NCBI RefSeq assembly: GCF_051960575.1
Contig: NZ_JBQCEE010000362.1
Coordinates: 1 to 12,590 of the forward strand
DNA from: JBQCEE01 sp051960575
GTDB lineage: Bacteria; Actinomycetota; Actinomycetes; Mycobacteriales; Jatrophihabitantaceae
DNA length: 12,590 nucleotides
Direction of reading: 5' to 3'
Part shown: positions 1 through 5,528 of the stretch, piece after piece
How positions within the stretch are numbered: the stretch's first letter is position 1
Layout of the letters: the number at the start of each line of letters is the position of its first letter
The notes under the pieces: model-generated
What the model was told of the DNA's origin: nothing
What the model saw: the letters and a program-made list of their open reading frames with translations, nothing else
Databases searched by the model: none
Made by a program: the position numbers and the translations under genes

Positions 1-472
<472 letters not shown>

Positions 473-488
473 GGCGTTCCCTCGGTCC

Positions 489-851
489 TCAGTCCCAGTC
501 GAGTCCGCCGCGACGCCAGACGTAGGCGTACGCGACGAACACGGTGACGATGAACAGGATGATCTCGACGAGGCCGAACAGGCCGAGCGACTTGTTCGCG
601 ACCGCGTAGGGGTACAGGAAGATCGTCTCGATGTCGAAGACGATGAACAGCATCGCGGTGAGGAAGTACTTGATCGGGAAGCGCTGCGGCCCGACCGGCT
701 GCGGCGTCGGCTCGATGCCGCACTCGTAGAAGTCGAGCTTGGCCTTGTTGTAGCGCTTCGGACCGGTGATGCCCGCGATGATCACCGAGAAGAGCGCGAA
801 GCCGAACGCGAGCGCGAAGAGCACGACGATCGGCATGTAGGGCGCGAGCAT
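489..851 (-). CDS. nuoA: NADH-quinone oxidoreductase subunit A (NuoA)
   Basis: Small membrane subunit of complex I at the junction of the peripheral and membrane arms. It has 120 residues, the usual length. Three hydrophobic helices are visible at about residues 7-29, 62-82 and 88-110. The conserved loop between the first two helices contains YECGIEP (about 42-48), with the conserved cysteine used as the family hallmark. FDIETIFLYP in helix 2 is another family signature. The ATG at 851-849 shares its A with the last base of the upstream reductase stop (TGATG), so the two genes are probably translationally coupled. The nuoB gene follows after 16 nt. Identification is secure. Confidence 0.97.
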   Translation of the reverse strand: MLAPYMPIVVLFALAFGFALFSVIIAGITGPKRYNKAKLDFYECGIEPTPQPVGPQRFPIKYFLTAMLFIVFDIETIFLYPYAVANKSLGLFGLVEIILFIVTVFVAYAYVWRRGGLDWD

Positions 852-2197
852 CAGGCGGCCTCCGTCCGGATCGCCGGGGTGATCTTCAGCAGCGCGTGGA
901 TGATCCGGTCGGACACGTCGCCGTCGCTCGGGTCGGTGAGGTTCGCCAGCAACTTCAGCACGAAGCGCATCAGCGCCGGGTGCGACATGCCGCGCTGGGT
1001 GCAGAGCCGCATGACCTCGGGGTTGCCGATCAGCTTCACGAAGATGCCGCCGAGGCGGTAGTAGGCACCCCACTCCTGCTGCATACGGCGCGGGTAGGCC
1101 TCGAGGGCACGCTCGCGGCTCGTGCCGGCCGGGCGGGCGAGCGCCTGGATCGCCGCCTCGGCGGCGAACTTGCCCGACTCGATCGCGTAGGGGATGCCCT
1201 CGCCGTTGAACGGATTCACCGAGCCGCCCGAGTCGCCGACGAGCAGCATGCCCCGCACGTAGTGCGGGGTGCGGTTGAACCCCATCGGCAGGGCGGCACC
1301 GCGGGTCGGGACGGTGGCGTTCTGCTCGCGCAGGCCCCACTCCTCCGGGGTGTTGTCCAGCCAGCGGGTGAGCAGCGCGCGGTAGTCGGTCTTCTGGAAC
1401 CCCGCCGAGGAGTTGAGGACGCCGAGGCCGACGTTCACCGTGCCGTCGCCCATGCCGAAGATCCAGCCGTAGCCGGGCAGCAGGGTCGACTGGCCGATCG
1501 GACCGTCCCAGAGCTCGAGCCACGACTCGAGGTAGTCGTCGTTCGTCCGCGGGCTCGTGTAGTACCGGCGCACGGCCACGCCGAGCGGACGCTTGTCGTT
1601 GCGGTGCACGCCGAGCCCCTGGGCGAGCTTGCCCGAGACGCCCTCGCACGCCAGCACCAGCGGCGCGTCGACGAACACCGGCTGCTTGTCGGCGGTCTTG
1701 CCCTCGACGCCGATGACGCGTCCGGTGGCATCGGTGAGGGTGCCGGTGACGGTGATGTGCTCGTAGAGCCGTGCGCCGGCCTGCACGGCCTGGTTCGCCA
1801 GCATCGCGTCGAGGTCGGCCCGGGGGCGCACGAGGCCGTAGTTCGGGAAGCCGGCGAGGTCGGGCCAGTCGAGGTGCAGGCGGTGACCGCCGCCGATGAC
1901 ACGCAGCCCGCGGTTGTGCAGCCAGCCGGCCTCAGTGCTGACGTCGATGCCCATCTCGACGAGCGCGCGGGTGCCGCGCGGCGTCAGCCCGTCACCGCAG
2001 ACCTTCTCGCGCGGGAAGGACGTCTTCTCCAGCAGGGCGACGTCCAGGCCGGCGGTCGCCAGCCAGTAGGCGGCGCTGCTGCCGGCCGGGCCGGCGCCGA
2101 CCACCACGACGTCGGCCGACAGGCGGCCGCCGTCGTACGGTGTGGCCTGCGGCGTCACCGTCACTTCCGACACGGCGCTACTGGCCGATCCGGACAT
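851..2197 (-). CDS. Geranylgeranyl reductase family FAD oxidoreductase, probable menaquinone side-chain reductase (MenJ-like)
   Basis: A 448-residue flavoprotein of the geranylgeranyl reductase/MenJ family, which saturates isoprenoid double bonds. In actinobacteria the mycobacterial homologue MenJ reduces one isoprene unit of menaquinone. An FAD-binding Rossmann motif VVVVGAGPAGSSAAY has GxGxxG at residues 34-39 and an acidic strand end at E57. It is followed by FPREKVCGDGLTPRG (61-75), the family's conserved K-x-CGDG segment. The second FAD motif LLVGDSGGSVNPFNGEGI lies at 318-335 (GD at 321-322). PGYGWIFGMGDG (241-252) is typical too. ATG 2197 is preceded by GGGAG at 2206-2210 with an 8-nt spacer. 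The residues before about 28 are probably a flexible leader. Its placement just before nuoA, overlapping by one base, supports menaquinone rather than chlorophyll or archaeal lipid as substrate (inference). A CRP-like site lies upstream at 2244-2259. Confidence 0.9.
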   Translation of the reverse strand: MSGSASSAVSEVTVTPQATPYDGGRLSADVVVVGAGPAGSSAAYWLATAGLDVALLEKTSFPREKVCGDGLTPRGTRALVEMGIDVSTEAGWLHNRGLRVIGGGHRLHLDWPDLAGFPNYGLVRPRADLDAMLANQAVQAGARLYEHITVTGTLTDATGRVIGVEGKTADKQPVFVDAPLVLACEGVSGKLAQGLGVHRNDKRPLGVAVRRYYTSPRTNDDYLESWLELWDGPIGQSTLLPGYGWIFGMGDGTVNVGLGVLNSSAGFQKTDYRALLTRWLDNTPEEWGLREQNATVPTRGAALPMGFNRTPHYVRGMLLVGDSGGSVNPFNGEGIPYAIESGKFAAEAAIQALARPAGTSRERALEAYPRRMQQEWGAYYRLGGIFVKLIGNPEVMRLCTQRGMSHPALMRFVLKLLANLTDPSDGDVSDRIIHALLKITPAIRTEAA

Positions 2198-2205
2198 GTC
2201 GTGAG

Positions 2206-2210
2206 CTCCC
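2206..2210 (-). promoter_or_regulatory. Ribosome binding site deciding the reductase start
   Basis: GGGAG on the minus strand, 8 nt before ATG 2197. It supports this ATG over other in-frame starts. Confidence 0.65.
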
Positions 2211-2243
2211 GTTCTCCGGCGGTGCGACCGCTGCTCGTGCGCT

Positions 2244-2259
2244 TGTGAAAAGTGTCACG
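2244..2259 (-). promoter_or_regulatory. CRP/GlxR-like operator upstream of reductase-nuo operon
   Basis: Plus-strand reading TGTGA-AAAGTG-TCACG matches the CRP-family consensus TGTGA-N6-TCACA at 9 of 10 defined bases. It lies 47 nt upstream of the reductase start in the 176-bp gap between the FKBP gene and the reductase. GlxR/Crp proteins of corynebacteria and mycobacteria bind this consensus and control respiratory genes. A weak -10-like TACACT lies at 2281-2276 on the minus strand, which would place the site just downstream of that start point. The real promoter may instead lie between the site and the gene. Binding is predicted only. Confidence 0.5.
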
Positions 2260-2321
2260 AGCCCAGCCACCGGCGAGTGTATGCCTCGCCACACCGGTTC
2301 TGGTCAGGGCGGGGTCAGGTC

Positions 2322-2356
2322 GGGCGGCGGCCGGATCGTCCGACCCGCCGCCGCCC
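2322..2356 (-). terminator. GC-rich hairpin downstream of the FKBP gene
   Basis: Perfect 10-bp inverted repeat GGGCGGCGGC (2322-2331) / GCCGCCGCCC (2347-2356). The 15-nt loop can itself pair as CGGA-TCG-TCCG. It begins 17 nt after the FKBP stop. There is no T-tract, so it is not a classical intrinsic terminator, but U-less GC hairpins are common at actinobacterial gene ends. It would separate FKBP transcripts from the reductase-nuo operon. Confidence 0.5.
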
Positions 2357-2373
2357 CGGACGTTCGGCGACGA

Positions 2374-2739
2374 TCAGCCGACGCCGAGCAGGTCGATCAC
2401 GAAGATGAGGGTCTTGCCCGACAGGCGGTGTCCCCCGCCGGCCGGACCGTAGGCCTTGTGCGGCGGGATGGTCAGCCGACGGCGGCCGCCGACGCGCATG
2501 CCGGGGATGCCCTCCTGCCAGCCCTGAATGAGACCCTGCAGCGGGAACTGGATCGACTGGCCGCGGTCCCACGAGGCGTCGAACTGCTCGCCGCTGTCGA
2601 ACTCGACACCGACGTAGTGGACGTCGACGCGGGCACCCGGCGTGGCCTCCGCACCGTCGCCGACGACGAGGTCCTCGATCTCGAGATCGGCGGGCGCGGG
2701 ACCCTGGGGGGCATCGACTTCTGGCTTGGAAAGGGACAT
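2374..2739 (-). CDS. FKBP-type peptidyl-prolyl cis-trans isomerase
   Basis: A 121-residue single-domain FKBP that catalyses cis-trans isomerisation of Xaa-Pro bonds, probably cytoplasmic as there is no signal peptide. The domain spans about 18-120. It contains VDVHYVGVEFDSGEQFDASW (38-57), LIQGWQEGIPGMRVGGRRRL (70-89), IPPHKAYG (91-98) and the closing strand LIFVIDLLGV. The usual pocket residues are visible as Y42, D54, F65, W74, Y97 and F113. The reading frame extends upstream to an alternative start at 2799, but ATG 2739 (MSLSKPEV) gives the normal length and a typical short acidic lead-in. The upstream Shine-Dalgarno is weak. The start lies almost on top of the divergent GNAT gene, so any promoter must lie inside that gene or the transcript must be nearly leaderless. 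Confidence 0.93.
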   Translation of the reverse strand: MSLSKPEVDAPQGPAPADLEIEDLVVGDGAEATPGARVDVHYVGVEFDSGEQFDASWDRGQSIQFPLQGLIQGWQEGIPGMRVGGRRRLTIPPHKAYGPAGGGHRLSGKTLIFVIDLLGVG

Positions 2740-2758
2740 GGAAGGTATCCAAACACCC

Positions 2759-3238
2759 GTGACCGACACCGCGCCGACCGCCGTCCGATCAGCGACCACG
2801 ACCGAACTGGACGTGCCGACGCTCTACCGGCTGCTGCGGCTGCGCAACGAGGTGTTCGTGGTCGAGCAGGCGTGCGTCTACCAGGACCTCGACGGCCGCG
2901 ACCTCGAACCGGGCACCGTGCAGTTCTGGGTCGAGGAGGGCAATGCCGTGGTCGCGACGCTGCGGCTGCTGCACGACGCGTCCGGCGAGCGGCGCATCGG
3001 CCGGGTGGCGACCGCGGCATCCGCGCGGGGGCGCGGGCTCGCGGCCCGGCTGGTCGAGGCGGCGCTGGCGCAGGTTGGTGACGCCCCGGTCGTCCTGGAC
3101 GCGCAGTCGTACCTGCAGGCCTGGTACGAGCGCTTCGGCTTCGAGGTCGAGGGCCCCGAGTTCGTCGAGGACGGGATCCCGCACGTGCCCATGCGCCGCG
3201 CCTCGGCCGGCGTCGAGGATCGCGTCGCGGCGGACTGA
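2759..3238 (+). CDS. ElaA-like GNAT N-acetyltransferase
   Basis: GCN5-related acetyltransferase of the ElaA type, which transfers acetyl from acetyl-CoA; the substrate is unknown. From GTG 2759 it has 159 residues. TLYRLLRLRNEVFVVEQACVYQDLDGRDL (about 21-49) is the ElaA N-terminal signature. GRVATAASARGRGLAARLV (81-99) is motif A, the acetyl-CoA pyrophosphate loop. LDAQSYLQAWYERFGFEV (113-130) and EFVEDGIPHVPMRR (134-147) match the E. coli ElaA end, which I recall as EEDGIPHIGMARE. ATG 2738 is an in-frame alternative, but its CATG also contains the divergent FKBP start. Neither start has a well-spaced Shine-Dalgarno. The last 12 residues (ASAGVEDRVAAD) follow a 37-bp segment that recurs downstream, and look like a replaced C-terminus. 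Confidence 0.88.
   Translation: MTDTAPTAVRSATTTELDVPTLYRLLRLRNEVFVVEQACVYQDLDGRDLEPGTVQFWVEEGNAVVATLRLLHDASGERRIGRVATAASARGRGLAARLVEAALAQVGDAPVVLDAQSYLQAWYERFGFEVEGPEFVEDGIPHVPMRRASAGVEDRVAAD
3163..3199 (+). repeat. 37-bp direct repeat, copy 1 (inside GNAT 3' end)
   Basis: Identical to 3309-3345 except for one base (A at 3171 versus C at 3317). It encodes VEDGIPHVPMRR within the GNAT gene. The spacing between copies is 146 bp. Copy 2 lies just before the next gene. Confidence 0.9.
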
Positions 3239-3244
3239 CCGGGC

Positions 3245-3305
3245 GGTGTGTGGCGACGCTGCGGGCGGACACGCCGCGCCGGCCCCCGCAGGGACGCCAC
3301 ACACC
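3245..3305 (+). repeat. Long interrupted inverted repeat between GNAT and thioesterase
   Basis: Left arm GGTGTGTGGCG (3245-3255) and CTGCGGG (3259-3265) pair with CCCGCAG (3285-3291) and CGCCACACACC (3295-3305). There is a symmetric 3-nt internal mismatch (3256-3258 against 3292-3294) and a 19-nt loop. This gives 18 paired bases in a 21-nt arm. There is no T-tract. It could terminate GNAT transcription, but its size and its position between two direct repeats also suit a small palindromic repeat element. I see no second copy of the arm sequence in this window. Confidence 0.85.
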
Positions 3306-3308
3306 CTC

Positions 3309-3345
3309 CGTCGAGGCCGGGATCCCGCACGTGCCCATGCGCCGC
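3309..3345 (+). repeat. 37-bp direct repeat, copy 2 (remnant of GNAT 3' end)
   Basis: Second copy of 3163-3199. Read in the GNAT-equivalent frame it continues GIPHVPMRRLSKVAG and ends at a TGA (3364-3366) that overlaps the next gene's GTG start as GTGA. That is the natural layout for two coupled genes, so this copy probably carries the ancestral end of the GNAT gene. Confidence 0.85.
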
Positions 3346-3350
3346 CTGTC

Positions 3351-3356
3351 TAAGGT
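3351..3356 (+). promoter_or_regulatory. -10 element for leaderless transcription of the PaaI-type thioesterase
   Basis: TAAGGT ends exactly 6 nt before GTG 3363, putting the predicted +1 on the first base of the start codon. No Shine-Dalgarno lies before this GTG. No good -35 is visible. Confidence 0.5.
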
Positions 3357-3362
3357 CGCCGG

Positions 3363-4001
3363 GTGAGCGACGAGCGGGTGCCCCTGCATCCCTGGCCGGA
3401 GCCGGAACGGCCGTGGGTGAACCGCGATCCGGGGCTGCGCGGCGGGGTCGAGTACGCCGACCTGCACCTCGCGCAGCGGCTCGTGCAGAGCCGGCTGGCG
3501 GGTGCCGCGCCGCCGCCGGACGTCATGAAGGACGTGACCGAGCGGCTCGCCGAGGTGGCCGAGCTCCTCGCGGCACACCAGGTGCCGGAGGCCGACCGCT
3601 ACGACGGGTGGCGCCCCGACCTGCCCGGACGCGGCCTGCCCGCCCTGCCCGCGTACGTCATCGACGACGAGACCGAGCACCGCGTGGCCGGACGCGTCAC
3701 CTTCAGCCGCTTCTACCTCGGCGGCAACGGTGCCGTGCACGGCGGCGCGCACTCGCTGCTGTTCGACGACGTGCTCGGCCGGGTGATGAACCACCACCAC
3801 CGCGGCGTCTCGCGGACGGCGTACCTGAAGGTCAACTACCGCCGCATCACGCCGATCGAGGTCGAGCTCACCTTCGAGGCCGTGCTCGACCGCGTCGAGG
3901 GACGCAAGCGGTTCGGCGCGGCACGGCTGTTCGACCCCTCGGGCGCGGTCGTGGCGGACGCGGACGCGCTTTTCCTCGAACTGCTGCCCGGTCAGCAGTA
4001 G
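3363..4001 (+). CDS. PaaI/hotdog-fold thioesterase family protein
   Basis: A 212-residue protein with a C-terminal hotdog domain (about 90-208), predicted to hydrolyse acyl-CoA thioesters in the cytoplasm. The core motif is FYLGGNGAVHGGAHSLLFDDVLG (117-139). It contains the PaaI-type HGG (126-128) and the acidic residues D135/D136 of the central helix. TAYLKVNYRRITPIEVELTFEA (152-173) is the following strand pair, as in the 4HBT/PaaI family. The first about 90 residues are proline- and charge-rich and are not in small PaaI proteins. This longer form is frequent in actinobacteria, but its role is unknown. GTG 3363 is preceded by TAAGGT-N6, suggesting leaderless translation. It is convergent with the nucleotidyltransferase, with a 15-bp gap. 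Confidence 0.88.
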   Translation: MSDERVPLHPWPEPERPWVNRDPGLRGGVEYADLHLAQRLVQSRLAGAAPPPDVMKDVTERLAEVAELLAAHQVPEADRYDGWRPDLPGRGLPALPAYVIDDETEHRVAGRVTFSRFYLGGNGAVHGGAHSLLFDDVLGRVMNHHHRGVSRTAYLKVNYRRITPIEVELTFEAVLDRVEGRKRFGAARLFDPSGAVVADADALFLELLPGQQ

Positions 4002-4003
4002 GT

Positions 4004-4025
4004 CGGCAGCGCGGCGTCACTGCCG
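4004..4025. terminator. Small hairpin at convergent gene junction
   Basis: CGGCAG (4004-4009) / CTGCCG (4020-4025) with a 10-nt loop spans the gap between the thioesterase and nucleotidyltransferase stop codons. It could act in both directions. No T-tract, so the terminator role is only suggested by position. Confidence 0.3.
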
Positions 4026-4733
4026 CCGTTCGTAGGCCTGCCGCTGTTCGATGGCGCGGGCGAGATCCGAGGCGTTGTCGACCTCGACGGCGAACAGGTC
4101 GCTGATGTCGACCGGGGTCACCCGCAGGCCGTCGTGCTCGACGGCGAGTTCGATGGCACGCTCGAAGTAGTCCTGGTCGTCGCACTGCTCGAGCCGCCTG
4201 ATCAGCGTCGCCTTATCGGCGGCCGCGACCAGGTTGATGCCGACGGCCTCCCCCAGCGCGTCCGTGACCTGCTTCGAGAGGGCGTCGACGAACCCGTCGG
4301 CGCCGACGGTGTACTTGACCTCCTCGTCGGCCGTCGCCGCGGTGTTCACGGCGATCGCCGAGCGCCCGTCGTCCAGCAGCGGGCGCAGCCGGCGCAGCAC
4401 CTCGGGGTCGAAGACGACATCGCCGTTCATCCAGATGACCGGCCCGTCGCTCGAGCCGCGCAGCGCCTTGAGCAGGCTCTTGGACGTGTTGGTCTGGTCG
4501 TAGTCCTCGTTGTAGGCGAACAGCAGGTCGGGCTGGGCCTCCATGAGCAGTTCGTGCTTGAAGCCGACCACCAGGATCACGCGGGCGTCGTCGCCGAAGA
4601 CCGTGCGCACGTTGTCGACCTGCTGCTGCAGGATCGTGCGGCCGTCGTCGAGCGGCGTGAGCGGCTTCGGCATCGGCCGCTTGAGACGCGTGCCCATGCC
4701 TGCGGCGAGGATCGCGATCTGGACGGTGGCCAC
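4017..4733 (-). CDS. Nucleotidyltransferase (NTP_transferase family, LicC-like)
   Basis: A 238-residue cytoplasmic enzyme of the nucleotidyl transferase fold, which joins an NTP to a sugar phosphate or phosphocholine-type substrate. AILAAGMGTRLKRPMPKPL (7-25) holds the G-x-G-T-R loop (12-16) and the catalytic Lys23. VIWMNGDVVFD (99-109) holds the metal-binding aspartate D105. GEAVGIN (161-167) and VEVDNASDLARA (216-227) supply the later substrate and metal residues. YNEDYDQTNTSKSLLKAL (74-91) resembles the N-x-Y segment of LicC-like cytidylyltransferases, but the sequence does not decide the substrate. GTG 4733 has a GGAG Shine-Dalgarno 8 nt upstream and starts directly at the nucleotide-binding strand. 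The longer frame up to 5198 is antisense to the DUF427 gene and not coding. No cell-wall or polysaccharide genes lie nearby. Confidence 0.9.
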   Translation of the reverse strand: MATVQIAILAAGMGTRLKRPMPKPLTPLDDGRTILQQQVDNVRTVFGDDARVILVVGFKHELLMEAQPDLLFAYNEDYDQTNTSKSLLKALRGSSDGPVIWMNGDVVFDPEVLRRLRPLLDDGRSAIAVNTAATADEEVKYTVGADGFVDALSKQVTDALGEAVGINLVAAADKATLIRRLEQCDDQDYFERAIELAVEHDGLRVTPVDISDLFAVEVDNASDLARAIEQRQAYERRQ

Positions 4734-4802
4734 CGGGAATGCTCCGTTCGGTCGAGAGGTTCCGACGACGGTAGCGCCCACGCTGATCGAGAGGATCTGG
4801 TC

Positions 4803-5087
4803 ATGGCCACAGCTCGCTGGAACGGCACCGTCATCGCCGAGAGCGACGACACCGTCGTCGTCGAGGGCAACCACTACTTCCCGCGTTCGTCGGTGCGCGA
4901 GGACGTGCTGCGCCCGTCGGACACGCACAGCGTCTGCCCGTGGAAGGGCACCGCCTCGTACTTCACCCTCGAGGTCGACGGCAAGACGAACCCGGACGCC
5001 GTCTGGTACTACCCCGAGCCCAAGGACGCGGCCAAGCAGATCACCGACCGCGTCGCCTTCTGGAAGGGCGTCGAGGTCACCGCGTAG
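4803..5087 (+). CDS. DUF427 domain protein
   Basis: A 94-residue protein consisting of a single DUF427 domain. Typical features are the NGTVIAESDDTVVVEGNHYFP segment (8-28), the THSVCPWKGTASYFTLEV core (41-58) with the conserved CPWKG, and AVWYYPEPKDAAKQITDRVAFW (66-87). The biochemical role of the family is not established. ATG 4803 has AGAGGA at 4790-4795, a 7-nt spacer. It is divergent from the nucleotidyltransferase, with 69 bp between the starts, and its 3' end overlaps the opposing thioesterase by 11 bp. Confidence 0.93.
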   Translation: MATARWNGTVIAESDDTVVVEGNHYFPRSSVREDVLRPSDTHSVCPWKGTASYFTLEVDGKTNPDAVWYYPEPKDAAKQITDRVAFWKGVEVTA

Positions 5088-5466
5088 CCGTCGGCGCCAG
5101 GGCCGCCCGTTCCTCGTCGGTGAGCGGGCGGGGCCTGCGGTCGTCGTCGAGCACGACCATGACGGTGCGTCCGACGCCGGCGACGTCGTCGCCGGCACGG
5201 ATCTCGTGCCGCAACGTGAACGAGGTCGTGCCGACCCGCTCGCACGACACCTCGACGTCGACCGACCTCGTGCCGCCCGGGATCTGCGCGTCGTAGCTGC
5301 ACTCGGCGTGCCGCACGACGATGTGGCCTCGCAGCGAGTGCGGCGTGGCGCGCAGGGCCTCGACGCGCGCCGTCTCCATGATCTCGAAGAAGGCGACGTT
5401 GGTGACGTGGTTGAGCGGGTCGAAGTCGGCGAAGCGGATCTGCACCCGCACGGTCATCTGCAGCAC
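5077..5466 (-). CDS. Acyl-CoA thioesterase, 4HBT/YbgC-like hotdog protein
   Basis: A 129-residue single hotdog-fold thioesterase predicted to hydrolyse acyl-CoA. Near the N-terminus, VQIRFADFDPLNHVTNVAFF matches the 4HBT signature RxxDxDxxGHVNN. The second Asp aligns with the catalytic aspartate, and the usual Gly before His is Asn here. ECSYDAQI and SFTLRHEI are the following strands. Two starts are possible: GTG 5466 and ATG 5457, three codons in. I chose GTG 5466 because TACGCT ends exactly 6 nt before it and no Shine-Dalgarno serves either start. It is divergent from the secreted phosphatase gene with a palindrome between them. It overlaps the DUF427 gene tail to tail by 11 bp. Confidence 0.88.
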   Translation of the reverse strand: MLQMTVRVQIRFADFDPLNHVTNVAFFEIMETARVEALRATPHSLRGHIVVRHAECSYDAQIPGGTRSVDVEVSCERVGTTSFTLRHEIRAGDDVAGVGRTVMVVLDDDRRPRPLTDEERAALAPTATR

Positions 5467-5472
5467 GCGCGC

Positions 5473-5478
5473 AGCGTA
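5473..5478 (-). promoter_or_regulatory. -10 element for leaderless transcription of the 4HBT thioesterase
   Basis: TACGCT on the minus strand, separated from GTG 5466 by 6 nt (GCGCGC). This puts the expected +1 at the start codon. Confidence 0.45.
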
Positions 5479-5496
5479 GAGCCGGGTGCCCGGCTC
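5479..5496. promoter_or_regulatory. 18-bp dyad GAGCCGGG-TG-CCCGGCTC in divergent intergenic region
   Basis: Perfect 8-bp arms with a 2-bp centre lie between the thioesterase (-) and phosphatase (+) starts, directly adjoining the thioesterase -10. A regulator bound here could affect both promoters. A short transcript hairpin is the alternative. No regulator is identified. Confidence 0.4.
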
Positions 5497-5528
5497 AGCT
5501 CGTCGCCGAGGCGGCCGATGGGATCTCC

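Noticed and set aside
896..2248. Long plus-strand open frame opposite the reductase
   Set aside because: It is the antisense shadow of a gene with clear FAD motifs. The translation is low-complexity, rich in R, A, V and H, with no recognisable domain.
3200..3362. Insertion sequence or transposon between GNAT and thioesterase
   Set aside because: No transposase frame fits in this space. Only a palindrome and direct repeats are present, so I call it a repeat element at most.
4734..5198. N-terminal extension of the nucleotidyltransferase frame to 5198
   Set aside because: It runs antisense through the DUF427 gene, while GTG 4733 has a good Shine-Dalgarno and starts at the nucleotide-binding strand.
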